NCBI RefSeq assembly: GCF_008632955.1
Contig: NZ_CP043959.1
Span: forward strand, 1,364,001-1,428,000
Length of the DNA stretch: 64,000 bases
Source: Streptomyces tendae
Lineage (GTDB): Bacteria > Actinomycetota > Actinomycetes > Streptomycetales > Streptomycetaceae
Reading direction: 5' to 3'
A program made the position numbers and the translations under genes. Under the pieces are notes generated by a model. It was given only the letters and a program-made list of their open reading frames with translations. It made no database searches and was not told the origin of the DNA. Below, one piece after another: positions 28,176-38,864 of this stretch. Numbering within the stretch: the first letter of the stretch is position 1; every line of letters begins with the position of its first letter.

Positions 28176-28203
28176 GGGCCGTCCGCCCGACCGGCGACGG
28201 CCC
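28176..28203. terminator. Hairpin between convergent genes
   Basis: GGGCCGTC (28176-28183) pairs with GACGGCCC (28196-28203). It lies between the stop of the DUF6236-like gene and the stop of sdaA, so it could serve both directions. There is no T tract. Confidence 0.5.
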
Positions 28204-29571
<1,368 letters not shown>

Positions 29572-29735
29572 GGGAGGACTCCTCAGGGTTCGGCGGACGA
29601 CGCTGTCCACCGGGGGAAGGCGGTTCAGTGGATCGGGGGCGGTGAATCGTTCATGCGCTGCATGGTGCGGGGCACCGCGCCCACCGACCCAGTGTGCGCG
29701 ATGCCCCGGATGTCCGTACAAAAAAGCGGACGAAT

Positions 29736-30995
29736 TTACCGCAGACCGGGGTACAGCGGGTGCTTCGCGGCCAGCGCCGCGACCCGGCCGCGGAGCGCCT
29801 CGGTGTCGTACGACGGCTTCAGCGCCTCGGCGATCACGTCCGCGACCTCGGCGAAGTCCTCGGCCGTGAAGCCGCGGGTGGCCAGGGCGGGCGTGCCGAT
29901 GCGCAGACCCGAGGTGACCATCGGCGGACGCGGGTCGTTCGGGATCGCGTTCCGGTTGACGGTGATGCCGACCTCGTGGAGCCGGTCCTCGGCCTGCTGG
30001 CCGTCCAGCTCCGAGTTCCGCAGGTCCACCAGCACCAGGTGCACGTCCGTGCCGCCGGACAGCACGTCCACGCCCACGGCCTTGACGTCGTCCCGCACCA
30101 GGCGCTCGGCCAGGATGCGCGCGCCCTCCAGGGTGCGGCGCTGGCGCTCCTTGAACTCCTCCGAGGCGCACACCTTGAAGGCGACCGCCTTGGCGGCGAC
30201 CACGTGCTCCAGCGGACCGCCCTGCTGGCCCGGGAACACCGCGGAGTTGATCTTCTTGGCCAGCTCGGCCGTGGAGAGGATCACCCCGCCGCGCGGACCG
30301 CCGAGGGTCTTGTGCGTGGTGGTGGTCACCACGTGGGCGTGCGGCACCGGGTTCGGGTGCAGGCCCGCGGCGACCAGACCGGCGAAGTGTGCCATGTCGA
30401 CCATGAGGTACGCGCCGACCTCGTCCGCGATCCGGCGGAACGCGGCGAAGTCCAGCTGACGCGGGTACGCCGACCAGCCGGCGACGATCAGCTTCGGCTT
30501 GTTCTCCTTGGCGAGGCGCTCGACCTCGGCCATGTCCACGACGCCGGTGTCGTCCACGTGGTACGCGACCACGTTGTAGAGCTTCCCGGAGAAGTTGATC
30601 TTCATGCCGTGGGTCAGGTGCCCGCCGTGCGCGAGGTTCAGACCCATGATCGTGTCGCCCGGCTTGAGCAGCGCGAACATCGCGGCCGCGTTGGCCTGGG
30701 CGCCCGAGTGCGGCTGGACGTTGGCGTGCTCGGCGCCGAAGAGCTCCTTGACCCGGTCGATCGCGATCTGCTCGATCACGTCGACGTGCTCGCAGCCGCC
30801 GTAGTAACGGCGGCCGGGGTAGCCCTCGGCGTACTTGTTGGTCAGGACCGAGCCCTGGGCCTCCATGACCGCGACCGGGGCGAAGTTCTCCGAGGCGATC
30901 ATCTCGAGGGTGGACTGCTGCCGGTGCAGCTCCGCGTCGACCGCGGCGGCCACCGCCGGGTCGAGCTCGTGCAGGGGCGTGTTCAGAAGCGACAT
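29736..30995 (-). CDS. glyA: Serine hydroxymethyltransferase
   Basis: A 419-residue PLP enzyme interconverting serine and glycine with tetrahydrofolate/methylene-THF. The chain has full family length. Motifs are ASENF near 34-38, the [18 protein letters not shown] substrate loop, the D200-x-x-H203 cofactor pair in VDMAHFAGL, and the PLP lysine K229 in [14 protein letters not shown]. The gene starts only 14 bp after gcvH (GAGGAG upstream), so it is cotranscribed with it. Under glycine excess it would take methylene-THF made by the cleavage system to turn a second glycine into serine. Confidence 0.97.
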   Translation of the reverse strand: MSLLNTPLHELDPAVAAAVDAELHRQQSTLEMIASENFAPVAVMEAQGSVLTNKYAEGYPGRRYYGGCEHVDVIEQIAIDRVKELFGAEHANVQPHSGAQANAAAMFALLKPGDTIMGLNLAHGGHLTHGMKINFSGKLYNVVAYHVDDTGVVDMAEVERLAKENKPKLIVAGWSAYPRQLDFAAFRRIADEVGAYLMVDMAHFAGLVAAGLHPNPVPHAHVVTTTTHKTLGGPRGGVILSTAELAKKINSAVFPGQQGGPLEHVVAAKAVAFKVCASEEFKERQRRTLEGARILAERLVRDDVKAVGVDVLSGGTDVHLVLVDLRNSELDGQQAEDRLHEVGITVNRNAIPNDPRPPMVTSGLRIGTPALATRGFTAEDFAEVADVIAEALKPSYDTEALRGRVAALAAKHPLYPGLR

Positions 30996-31009
30996 GCGGC
31001 TACGGCTCC

Positions 31010-31387
31010 TCAGCCCGCGATGAACGCGTCGTACTCGGCGGCGGACAGCAGGTCGGCAGGCTCGTCGGTGACTCGCACCTTGAACAGCCAGCCGCCCTCG
31101 AAGGGGGCCGAGTTCACCAGCGACGGGTCGTTCACCACGTCCTCGTTGATCTCGGTGACCTCGCCGGAGACGGGGGAGTACAGGTCGCTGACCGACTTGG
31201 TGGACTCCAGCTCGCCGCAGGTCTCGCCCGCGCTCACCGTGTCACCCGCCTCGGGGAGCTGGACGTAGACCACGTCGCCGAGCGCGTTGGCCGCGTGCTC
31301 CGTGATCCCGATGGTCGACACGCCGTCCTCGGCGGCCGACAGCCACTCGTGCTCCTTGCTGTAACGCAGCTGCTGGGGGTTGCTCAT
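31010..31387 (-). CDS. gcvH: Glycine cleavage system H protein
   Basis: A 125-residue lipoyl carrier that shuttles the aminomethyl group between the P, T and L proteins. The lipoylated lysine is K64 in the motif [13 protein letters not shown]. The size is typical. ATG 31385-31387 is preceded by AGGAG about ten bases upstream. It lies 124 bp after gcvT and 14 bp before glyA on the same strand. gcvP is not in the window. Confidence 0.97.
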   Translation of the reverse strand: MSNPQQLRYSKEHEWLSAAEDGVSTIGITEHAANALGDVVYVQLPEAGDTVSAGETCGELESTKSVSDLYSPVSGEVTEINEDVVNDPSLVNSAPFEGGWLFKVRVTDEPADLLSAAEYDAFIAG

Positions 31388-31511
31388 GGCCTGAATTCTC
31401 CTGTACGCGGAAGACTGCTGATGACGGGGGACAGCGCGGAGCGCGGCGGGGCGGGGACGAGGTGCCCGGTCCGGACGCGCGGGTCTGCCCGGGGGGTCGG
31501 CTACGACGGTG

Positions 31512-32630
31512 TCACTTCTGCCGCTTGTAGAACGGCAGCGCCACGACGTCGTACGGCTCGTGGCTGCCGCGGATGTCCACGCCGACACCCTCGGTGCCCG
31601 GCGCGGCGTGCCGCGCGTCGACGTAGGCCATGGCGATCGGCTTGCCCAGGGTGGGGGAGGGGGCACCGGAGGTGACCTCGCCGATCACCTCGCCGCCGGC
31701 CACCACCGGGTACCCGGCGCGCGGTACCCGGCGGCCCCGCGCGACCAGGCCGACCAGGACGCGGGGCGGGTTCTGCTCGGCACGCCCGGCGGCCTCGGCG
31801 AGGGCGGCGCGGCCCACGAAGTCGCCCTCCTTCTCGAACTTCACCACCCGGCCCAGACCGGCGTCGAACGGCGTGAGCGCGGTGCTCAGCTCGTTGCCGT
31901 ACAGCGGCATGCCCGCCTCCAGGCGGAGCGTGTCACGGCAGGACAGGCCGCAGGGGACCAGGCCGTGGCCCTCGCCCGCCTTGGTCAGCGCCTGCCACAG
32001 CTCCACGGCGTGCTCCGGCTTCACGAACAGCTCGAACCCGTCCTCGCCGGTGTAGCCGGTGCGGGCGATGAGCGCGGGGACGCCCGCCACGGTGCCCGGC
32101 AGACCGGCGTAGTACTTCAGGCCGTCCAGGTCGGCGTCGGTGAGGCCGGCGAGGATGGCCGGGGACTCGGGGCCCTGCACGGCGAGCAGCGCGTAGGCGT
32201 CGCGGTCGTCGCGCACCTCGGCGTCGAAGCCGGCGGCCCTCTCGGTGAGCGCGTCCAGCACCACCTGGGCGTTGGAGGCGTTGGCCACGACCATGTACTC
32301 GGTCTCGCCGAGGCGGTAGACGATCAGGTCGTCCAGGATGCCGCCGTCCTCGCGGCAGATCATCGTGTAGCGGGCGCGGCCGGGCTTGACCCCGCCGATG
32401 TTGCCCACCAGGGCGTGGTCGAGCAGGGCGGCGGCCTGCGGTCCGGTCACCGCGATCTCGCCCATGTGGGAGAGGTCGAACAGGCCGGCCCGCGTGCGCA
32501 CGGCGTTGTGCTCGTCGCGCTCGGAGCCGTAGCGCAGGGGCATGTCCCAGCCGGCGAAGTCGGTCATCGTCGCGCCGAGCGACCGGTGCAGGGCATCGAG
32601 CGCGGTGCGACGGGGTTCGGTACTGCTCAT
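31512..32630 (-). CDS. gcvT: Glycine cleavage system T protein (aminomethyltransferase)
   Basis: A 372-residue enzyme that releases ammonia and transfers the one-carbon unit from the H protein to tetrahydrofolate. Family features are [10 protein letters not shown] (folate-binding Asp, about residues 25-34), [24 protein letters not shown], and the C-terminal [12 protein letters not shown] segment. The start is ATG 32628-32630 with GGGAG eight bases upstream. A longer frame to 32894 would translate the riboswitch and is rejected. It is the first gene after a tandem glycine riboswitch, so expression should respond to glycine. Confidence 0.96.
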   Translation of the reverse strand: MSSTEPRRTALDALHRSLGATMTDFAGWDMPLRYGSERDEHNAVRTRAGLFDLSHMGEIAVTGPQAAALLDHALVGNIGGVKPGRARYTMICREDGGILDDLIVYRLGETEYMVVANASNAQVVLDALTERAAGFDAEVRDDRDAYALLAVQGPESPAILAGLTDADLDGLKYYAGLPGTVAGVPALIARTGYTGEDGFELFVKPEHAVELWQALTKAGEGHGLVPCGLSCRDTLRLEAGMPLYGNELSTALTPFDAGLGRVVKFEKEGDFVGRAALAEAAGRAEQNPPRVLVGLVARGRRVPRAGYPVVAGGEVIGEVTSGAPSPTLGKPIAMAYVDARHAAPGTEGVGVDIRGSHEPYDVVALPFYKRQK

Positions 32631-32671
32631 CGGTCGGTCTCCCAGGGGCAACGGGGGAAGCGAGGTCGTTC

Positions 32672-32889
32672 CTCCCCATCTGTCATCGGAACCTGAGAGG
32701 TTCGCCATGACCACCGACGGACGGCGGTCAGGACTTGCACCTTGGGTGGGGCCACTGGAGCACTGCTGCAGCGGCCCGCTTTTCAGATGTGCCTCGCCCG
32801 CGCGGTAACGGTGCCTGAGAGATTCAAGGGAGGGACTTGCTCCTTCGGCGCCCCGGCGGCACAGGGTGCCGGGGACTCTCCCGCGCGGA
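32672..32889 (-). promoter_or_regulatory. Tandem glycine riboswitch in the gcvT leader
   Basis: Read on the minus strand, aptamer 1 (about 32889-32800) has GCGGGAGAG, then CGCCGAAGGAGCAAG (32836-32850), then AATCTCTCAGGCA (about 32810-32825). Aptamer 2 (about 32790-32672) has ACCCAAGGTGCAAGTCC (32731-32747) and CCTCTCAGG followed by ACAGATGGGGAGG. These are the conserved cores of the glycine aptamer in the usual two-aptamer arrangement. About 40 nt separate aptamer 2 from the gcvT start, too little for a large terminator, so control may be at translation initiation or by a compact expression platform. Confidence 0.92.
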
Positions 32890-33116
32890 TTCAAACGGCC
32901 GGTATGCAGTTGGCGGGCTCATCATTGCACGCATCGCCGGGGCGTGGCAGGGGGACCCTTATCAGGGGGTGCACAGGTCGTACGGGTCCGGTCACGGTGA
33001 GCTGTGACAGGGCTGTAGCGGTAAAGGCACGGAAACACGGGCGACCTGGCATTACCTTCTCTTTACACGCGGCGGGGATCGGACCCCATATCCGGCCCCA
33101 GGGGAGGACGACCACG

Positions 33117-33776
33117 GTGAACAGGCCCACGGCGTACGCCGGCACCCCAGGCGTCGCACTGCCGCGACAGCACGCGGACCGGGCCGACGGCACGGCTCCC
33201 GCGCCCGTCGTGCGCGATCTGCGCGACCGCGGCGGCCGCAGCCCGCGCGCCCTCCTCTTCGGCCCCCGCGACCTCGTCGTGGTCACCGGACTGCCCGGCA
33301 GCGGCAAGTCCACCCTGATGCGGCGCACGGTGCCCGGCACCCGCGTCGACTCCCAGGACACCCGTGACCGCTGGGACCACCGCATGCCGCGCCTGCTGCC
33401 CTACGCCGTGTACCGCCCGCTGGTCCGCCTCGCCCACTACGCGGGGCTGCGGCGCGCCCTGCGCTCCGGGGAGCCGGTCGTCGTGCACGACTGCGGCACG
33501 CAGGCCTGGGTGCGGCGCTGGCTGGCCCGCGAGGCCCGGCGGCGGGGCGCGGGCCTGCATCTGCTGTTACTGGACGTCACCCCCCAGCAGGCCCTCGCCG
33601 GGCAGCGCGAGCGCGGGCGGGGCGTGTCGCGCTACGCCTTCCGCCGCCACCGCACGGCCGGCAGGCGGCTGTTGCACGCGGTCGAGCGCGGCCTGCTGCC
33701 GGCGGGCTGCGCGTCGGCGGTGCTGGTCGACCGGGACGCGGCGGAGGCCCTGCGCCGGATCGGGTTCACCGGCTGA
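33117..33776 (+). CDS. P-loop kinase-like protein (AAA/zeta-type fold), TTA-containing
   Basis: A 219-residue predicted nucleotide-binding protein. Walker A is GLPGSGKST (about residue 61), a Walker-B-like strand VVVHDCGTQ follows (about 121), and an Arg-rich LID-like segment (RERGRGVSRYAFRRHRTAGRR) lies near 165-185. This layout suits a small-molecule kinase. The GTG start at 33117-33119 has GGAGG about ten bases upstream. Codon 151 (33567-33569) is TTA, so full translation should need the bldA tRNA. It is divergent from the riboswitch-gcvT operon; a link to glycine metabolism is not evident. Confidence 0.78.
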   Translation: MNRPTAYAGTPGVALPRQHADRADGTAPAPVVRDLRDRGGRSPRALLFGPRDLVVVTGLPGSGKSTLMRRTVPGTRVDSQDTRDRWDHRMPRLLPYAVYRPLVRLAHYAGLRRALRSGEPVVVHDCGTQAWVRRWLAREARRRGAGLHLLLLDVTPQQALAGQRERGRGVSRYAFRRHRTAGRRLLHAVERGLLPAGCASAVLVDRDAAEALRRIGFTG

Positions 33777-33852
33777 CCGCGGATCGGGCGCCCGGCCGAC
33801 CGGCTAGCCTTTCCAGCCACAGCAGTGGTACCAGGCAGGCGGTAGGCGACAG

Positions 33853-34629
33853 ATGGACTTCCCGGCGGACTTCCCGGACCGGACGCACTCCCACCCGCAC
33901 GGCGGGTGGCCCGGCAACGAACTGGAGGAGGCACTCTCCGCCTCCCTCGGCGTGCCCTCGGCAGCGGGGCGGATCGTCGAGGTGCTCGGCCGCAGCTTGC
34001 TGTGGGTGCCGCTGCCGAACGGCGGTGGTCCGCACAGCGGCCCGCTGGACCTGCCCACCATGGAACTGGACGGCCAGGCCTACGTGCCCGTCTTCAGCTC
34101 CGAGGAGCAGTTCCGCCAGGCCGTCGGCTCCCACATGGGCTTCACCGTCGCGCCCGCCGTGGAGTTCGCCCGCGGCCTGCCGCCGCAGGCCGGGATCGTG
34201 GTCAACCCCGGCGGCGTGGTCGCCGTACCGCTGCCCCCGCCGGCGGTGGCCGATCTGTGCCGGGCGGGGCACACCTCGCTGGACGGCCGGTCGAGCGGCG
34301 GCCGGGTCCGGCTGTTCGAACCGGACTGGCAGGACGACCCGGTGGACTTCCTCGCCGCGGCCTCGCAGGAGTTCGACGCGATCGGCGTGGTGACCACCGC
34401 CCGCCGCTGCCTGGCCGCCGTCGAGACGGCCGACCCGGTGCTGTTCGTCGGGGTGGAACTGCTGCACTGGGAGGGCGACCCCCGGGCGCTGCCGCTCGAC
34501 GCCCTCGGCCGGGCGCTGGGCCGCAGCCCCGCCCGCTGGCCGGTCAGCCTCGTCGTCCTGGACGTGGCCCAGGACCCGGTGGCCGACTGGCTGCGCGCCA
34601 AGGTCCGGCCGTTCTACCAACGCGCCTGA
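33853..34629 (+). CDS. SseB-domain protein 1
   Basis: A 258-residue soluble protein of the SseB family (enhanced serine sensitivity). An N-terminal domain contains LLWVPLPNGGG, AYVPVFSSEEQF and the GIVVNPGG strand. The C-terminal half ends with QDPVADWLRAKVRPFY, which recurs in the next gene. Biochemical function is unknown for the family. A TAGCCT -10-like sequence sits at 33805-33810. It lies near the glycine/serine catabolic genes, which is suggestive only because of the family name. Confidence 0.82.
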   Translation: MDFPADFPDRTHSHPHGGWPGNELEEALSASLGVPSAAGRIVEVLGRSLLWVPLPNGGGPHSGPLDLPTMELDGQAYVPVFSSEEQFRQAVGSHMGFTVAPAVEFARGLPPQAGIVVNPGGVVAVPLPPPAVADLCRAGHTSLDGRSSGGRVRLFEPDWQDDPVDFLAAASQEFDAIGVVTTARRCLAAVETADPVLFVGVELLHWEGDPRALPLDALGRALGRSPARWPVSLVVLDVAQDPVADWLRAKVRPFYQRA

Positions 34630-34745
34630 GCGACCGGGGCGGGTCCGTGCCGCATCCTTGCGCGCACTGACCGCAGACCGCCGGAGGCCGTCGGCTTAAG
34701 CTAGACGCATTGGCCGGCTGGGTGTTGTACGGAGGGGCGATACAA

Positions 34746-35546
34746 GTGAGCGCTGGCACCGCGGCGGCCGGACAGGTCGAGCACATGCTGCGCCAGGTGA
34801 CGCCCGGGCGTTACGACGCCTACGAGGCGTTGCTGCGCGCCCTGGCGACCCCGTCGTCCGGCCGGATCTGGATGCTGCTCTGGCACGGCCAGGCCGGCTC
34901 ACCCGACGCCCAGTACGGAACCATGGAGGTCGACGGCCTCGGCTACGCGCCCTGCGTGACCTCCGCCCAGGAGCTGTCCGCCAGCGGCTGGAACCGTTCG
35001 TACGAGGTCGTCGACGGCCTCGAGGTGGCCCGCGCCCTGTACCCGGACCGCTACGGGCTCTGGCTCAACCCGCACGCGCCCGGCGGTGGTGTGGGCATCC
35101 CCTGGCTGGACCTGCGCCGGATCGCGAGCGGGCTGGACAGCCAGCCCGCCGGACCGCTGAGGCTGTCCGAACCGGCCATCGAGATCCCGCAGTTCTACGC
35201 CCTCCTCGCGCAGAACGCCCACCGCACCCCGGCCGTGCGGGCGCTGCGCCGCGCCTGGGTGCAGCCCGCGCTGGGCGCGCCCTACCTCGCCATCGGCCTG
35301 GAGGTCTACGACACCTCCCCGCCGGCCGTGGAGTCGGTGCGGACGATGATGCAGCAGTCGCTCGCCGCCGTGCCCGACGGGCTTCCGGTGTCCACCGTCG
35401 CCGTGTCCGACGAGCACGACCCGGTGGCGATGTGGCTGCGCGTCAACGCGCGCCCGTTCTACGACCGCGAGGCGCACGCCCCGGCTCCCGCTCCCGCCCC
35501 CGCGGCGGGGTACGGCTACCCGCAGGCGCCGCCCGCCCGTTTCTGA
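34746..35546 (+). CDS. SseB-domain protein 2
   Basis: A 266-residue homologue of the preceding protein, with GRIWMLLWHG, GYAPCVTSAQEL, GLWLNPHAPGG and a C-terminal HDPVAMWLRVNARPFYDRE that parallels the first copy. A short Pro/Ala repeat (PAPAPAPAAGYGYPQ) forms the tail. GTG 34746-34748 is chosen because GGAGGGG lies eight bases upstream; the frame opens earlier at 34710. The two sseB genes appear to be a divergent tandem duplication. A TAAGCT at 34697-34702 could be this gene's own -10 box. Confidence 0.8.
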   Translation: MSAGTAAAGQVEHMLRQVTPGRYDAYEALLRALATPSSGRIWMLLWHGQAGSPDAQYGTMEVDGLGYAPCVTSAQELSASGWNRSYEVVDGLEVARALYPDRYGLWLNPHAPGGGVGIPWLDLRRIASGLDSQPAGPLRLSEPAIEIPQFYALLAQNAHRTPAVRALRRAWVQPALGAPYLAIGLEVYDTSPPAVESVRTMMQQSLAAVPDGLPVSTVAVSDEHDPVAMWLRVNARPFYDREAHAPAPAPAPAAGYGYPQAPPARF

Positions 35547-35853
35547 GACGCGCTGCGGAAACTGCGACGGCGGGGGGAGTTCTCCGCGCGTAGAACCGAA
35601 CCAAAGGTCCGTATAAGTCTCCGATGTCCGAACTTGCCCCTGTCCGACCCCCGTTACCCCGCGTCCGCATAACGGAATCCCCCAGACAGCATCACGTTTA
35701 CGCATCCATTCATCGTCAAGTCTGGCAAGCCGACGTCGAAGCGTTGAAGACTCCCGCACCAGGGGCGTTCGCCCTTTTGTACGACAGAGTGATGATGCCG
35801 CTACAGCGGCAAGTCAGGGCCGGTCACCGCCGGTTGAGAGGGGTCCCTGCCAG
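35547..35853 (+). other. 307-bp leader region of the oligopeptide transporter operon
   Basis: No gene is supported here; a 77-codon TTG frame (35624-35857) shows no codon bias or homology I recognise. The region is less GC-rich than its surroundings and should contain the operon promoter, which I cannot place. A small hairpin, AGGGGC-GTTC-GCCCTT followed by TTG (about 35761-35779), looks like a weak terminator or attenuator. Confidence 0.4.
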
Positions 35854-36861
35854 ATGACGGCACCATTGCACGAGCCGACCGCCGAAGCGGCCCCGAGCGC
35901 GGCCGAGGAAGCGGCGGTCGCCGGCGACCGGAGCAAGGCGGTGCAGGGGCGTTCCCTGGGCCGGATCGCCTGGGAGCGTCTGAAGCGGGACAAGCTGGCC
36001 CTGACCGGTGGCGCCATCGTCGTGCTGCTCATCCTGGTCGCGGTGTTCGCGCCCCTGATCACCTCGCTCGTCGGGCAGGACCCCGAGACGCACCACGAGA
36101 ACCTGATCGACCCGCTCTTCGGCACCCCGGTCGGCAGCCTCGGCGGCATCAGTGGCGACCACCTCCTCGGCATCGAGCCGGTGAACGGCCGCGACATCTT
36201 CGCCCGCATCGTCTACGGCGCCCGCATCTCGCTGCTCGTCGGCTTCCTGTCGGCCGTGGTCGCCGTCGTCCTCGGCACCATCCTGGGCACGCTCGCCGGC
36301 TTCTTCGGCGGCTGGGTCGACTCCCTCATCAGCCGGGTCATGGACGGTCTGCTGGCCTTCCCGCAGCTGCTGTTCATCATCGCCCTGGTCTCGGTCATGC
36401 CGAACAACATGCTGGGCCTGTCCGGCACCGGCGTCCGCCTGTTCGTGATGATCCTCGTCATCGGGTTCTTCGGCTGGCCCTACATCGGCCGCGTGGTCCG
36501 CGGCCAGACCCTCTCCATGCGCGAACGGGAGTACGTCGAAGCGGCACGCTCCCTCGGTGCCGGGCGGTTCTACATCCTGTTCAAGGAACTGCTGCCCAAC
36601 CTGGTCGCGCCGATCATCGTGTACACGACGATGATGATCCCCACCAACATCCTCACCGAGGCGGCACTCAGCTTCCTGGGCGTGGGCGTCAAGCCGCCCA
36701 CGGCCTCCTGGGGGCAGATGCTCTCGAGCGCGATCGACTACTACAAGTCGGACCCGATGTACATGGTCATCCCGGGTGTGGCGATCTTCGTCACCGTGCT
36801 CGCCTTCAACCTCTTCGGCGACGGCGTGCGTGACGCGCTCGACCCGAAGGGCTCCCGCTGA
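35854..36861 (+). CDS. Oligopeptide ABC transporter permease (OppC/DppC type)
   Basis: A 335-residue inner-membrane permease. A charged N-terminal region (about 1-45) precedes the first helix, a periplasmic-type loop (about 75-125) and five further helices of a BPD_transp_1 domain. The ATPase-coupling EAA loop is seen as EAARSLGAGRFYILFKELLPN. It is the first gene of a five-gene importer operon. The order (C-type permease, binding protein, B-type permease, two ATPases) differs from the usual oppABCDF. Confidence 0.93.
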   Translation: MTAPLHEPTAEAAPSAAEEAAVAGDRSKAVQGRSLGRIAWERLKRDKLALTGGAIVVLLILVAVFAPLITSLVGQDPETHHENLIDPLFGTPVGSLGGISGDHLLGIEPVNGRDIFARIVYGARISLLVGFLSAVVAVVLGTILGTLAGFFGGWVDSLISRVMDGLLAFPQLLFIIALVSVMPNNMLGLSGTGVRLFVMILVIGFFGWPYIGRVVRGQTLSMREREYVEAARSLGAGRFYILFKELLPNLVAPIIVYTTMMIPTNILTEAALSFLGVGVKPPTASWGQMLSSAIDYYKSDPMYMVIPGVAIFVTVLAFNLFGDGVRDALDPKGSR

Positions 36862-36928
36862 ACTGCCGTACCGCACCACTTCCCGTGGCACCACGGGGTC
36901 TCTCATCTAATCCGGAGGATCCGAGATC

Positions 36929-38725
36929 GTGACTACCCAACGCACCTCAGGGCGGCGCAAGCAGGCCATGGCCGCTGCCGCAGTGGTCGCCGCGCTGCTG
37001 ACCACAGCGGCGTGCGGCGGCGGCGGTGACAGCGACGGCGGGGGATCGAAGAACGGCGCGGCCGGCTTCGACGCCGCGAACAACAAGGTCGCCCAGGCCG
37101 AAGCGGTCAAGAAGGGCGGCACCCTGAAGTTCGCCGGTGCCCAGGACGCCGACTCGTGGGACACCACGCGCGGCTACTACGGCTTCATGTGGAACTTCTC
37201 CCGCTACTACGCCCGCCAGCTGGTCACGAACGCCACGGAGCCGGGCGAGGCCGGCGCCGGTGTGGTTCCGGACCTGGCCACCTCCACCGCCAAGGTCACC
37301 GACGACGGCAAGACCTACACGTACACCCTGCGCGACGGTGTCACGTGGGAGGACGGCAAGCCGATCACGTCGAAGGACATCAAGTACGGCATCGAGCGCG
37401 TCTGGGCGCAGGACGTGCTGTCCGGCGGTCCGACGTACCTCAAGGAGGTGCTCGACCCCAAGGGTGAGTACGCCGGCCCGTACAAGGACAAGTCCAAGGA
37501 CAAGCTGGGCCTGAAGGCCATCGAGACGCCGGACGACAAGACCATCGTCTTCAAGCTCCCGAAGGCCAACTCGGACTTCGAGGAGATGCTGGCGCTCACC
37601 TCCGCCTCCCCGGTCCGCCAGGACAAGGACACCAAGTCCAAGTACGGCCTGCACCCGTTCTCCTCGGGTCCGTACAAGTTCGAGTCCTACAGCCCCGGCA
37701 AGGACCTGACCCTGGTCCGCAACACCGAGTGGAAGCAGGAGTCGGACCCGGTCCGCAAGGCGTACCCGGACAAGATCACGGTCAAGTTCTTCACGAACGC
37801 CAACGAGCTGGACGCCCGCCTCATCGCCGGTGACTACGACCTGGACATCAACCAGACCGGCATGTCGCCGCAGGGCCGCACCACCGCCCTGCAGGAGCAC
37901 AAGGGCAACCTGGACAACCCGGTCTCCGGTTACGTCCGTTACGCGGTCTTCCCGCAGAGCGTGAAGCCGTTCGACAACATCCACTGCCGCAAGGCGGTCC
38001 TCTACGGGGCCGACCACGTCTCGCTGCAGAACGCGCGCGGTGGCCCGGTCGCGGGTGGCGACATCGGCACCAACATGCTGCCGCCGTCCGTCCCGGGTGC
38101 CGAGGGCCAGAAGTACGACCCGTACGAGATGGCCGGTGCCAACAAGAGCGGCAACGTCGCCAAGGCCAAGGAGGAGCTGAAGCTCTGCGGCCAGCCCAAC
38201 GGCTTCAAGACCACCATCGCGGTGCGTAACAACAAGCCGGTCGAGGTGGCCACCGCCGAGTCGCTCCAGGCGTCGCTGAAGAAGGTCGGCATCACGGCCG
38301 AGATCGACCAGTACGACGGCTCGCAGACCGCCGGCATCATCGGCAGCCCGGCCAACGTGGTCAAGAAGAACTACGGCATCATCATCATGGGCTGGGGCCC
38401 GGACTTCCCGTCCGTCCAGGGCTACGGTCTCCCGCTGTGGCACAGCGACTACATCCTCGAGAGCGGCAACAACAACTACGCCCTCATCAAGGACAAGACG
38501 ATCGACGGCCTGTTCGACCAGTACGTCAACACGCTTGACGACGCCGGCAAGACCAAGATCGCCACGGAGATCAACCACAAGGTCATGGAGGGCGGCTACT
38601 ACCTGCCCTTCGTCTTCGAGAAGTTCATCAACTGGCGCTCCAGCCGACTGGCGAACGTGTACACCTCCGACGGCTACAGCGGAATGTACGACTTCGTCAA
38701 CCTCGGTCTGACGGACGCGAAGTAA
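36929..38725 (+). CDS. Oligopeptide-binding lipoprotein (extracellular solute-binding family 5)
   Basis: A 598-residue surface lipoprotein. A basic N terminus and Ala-rich core end in the lipobox LTTAAC (C29), followed by a Gly/Ser/Asp linker. The SBP_bac_5 domain fills the rest, with the TYTYTLRDGVTWEDGKPIT motif near 130-147 and the usual two-lobed length. It should deliver peptides or similar cargo to the two permeases. GTG 36929 has GGAGG ten bases upstream. It lies 67 bp after the first permease, and a strong hairpin separates it from the second permease. Confidence 0.94.
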   Translation: MTTQRTSGRRKQAMAAAAVVAALLTTAACGGGGDSDGGGSKNGAAGFDAANNKVAQAEAVKKGGTLKFAGAQDADSWDTTRGYYGFMWNFSRYYARQLVTNATEPGEAGAGVVPDLATSTAKVTDDGKTYTYTLRDGVTWEDGKPITSKDIKYGIERVWAQDVLSGGPTYLKEVLDPKGEYAGPYKDKSKDKLGLKAIETPDDKTIVFKLPKANSDFEEMLALTSASPVRQDKDTKSKYGLHPFSSGPYKFESYSPGKDLTLVRNTEWKQESDPVRKAYPDKITVKFFTNANELDARLIAGDYDLDINQTGMSPQGRTTALQEHKGNLDNPVSGYVRYAVFPQSVKPFDNIHCRKAVLYGADHVSLQNARGGPVAGGDIGTNMLPPSVPGAEGQKYDPYEMAGANKSGNVAKAKEELKLCGQPNGFKTTIAVRNNKPVEVATAESLQASLKKVGITAEIDQYDGSQTAGIIGSPANVVKKNYGIIIMGWGPDFPSVQGYGLPLWHSDYILESGNNNYALIKDKTIDGLFDQYVNTLDDAGKTKIATEINHKVMEGGYYLPFVFEKFINWRSSRLANVYTSDGYSGMYDFVNLGLTDAK

Positions 38726-38782
38726 CCGGTACACCCGCCGTACGGCACGAAAGGCAGGTGAAGGCCGGCGCGGCGTGAGCGT

Positions 38783-38857
38783 GGGCCGCCGGACGTCCCC
38801 CCATCGCCCACAAGGCGTGGGGGGACCCCACCGGCGGCCCGCGGTCCGCAGCGGGCC
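38783..38857 (+). promoter_or_regulatory. Two mutually exclusive hairpins between binding protein and permease genes
   Basis: Hairpin 1 (38783-38840) has outer arms GGGCCGCCGG/CCGGCGGCCC and an inner stem from GTCCCCCCATCGCC against GGCGTGGGGGGAC. Hairpin 2 pairs GGCCCGC (38836-38842) with GCGGGCC (38851-38857) and shares bases with hairpin 1. Hairpin 2 ends seven bases before the permease GTG. No T tract follows either. It may stabilise the upstream mRNA, attenuate transcription or mask translation initiation. Confidence 0.6.
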
Positions 38858-38864
38858 GTAAGCT

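Noticed and set aside
31512-32894. N-terminally extended GcvT of 460 residues
   Set aside because: The extension translates the glycine riboswitch. ATG 32628 has a ribosome site and begins where GcvT homologues begin.
35624-35857. 77-codon frame before the oligopeptide operon
   Set aside because: No Streptomyces codon bias, no ribosome site, no recognisable domain, and it ends inside the start of the permease gene.
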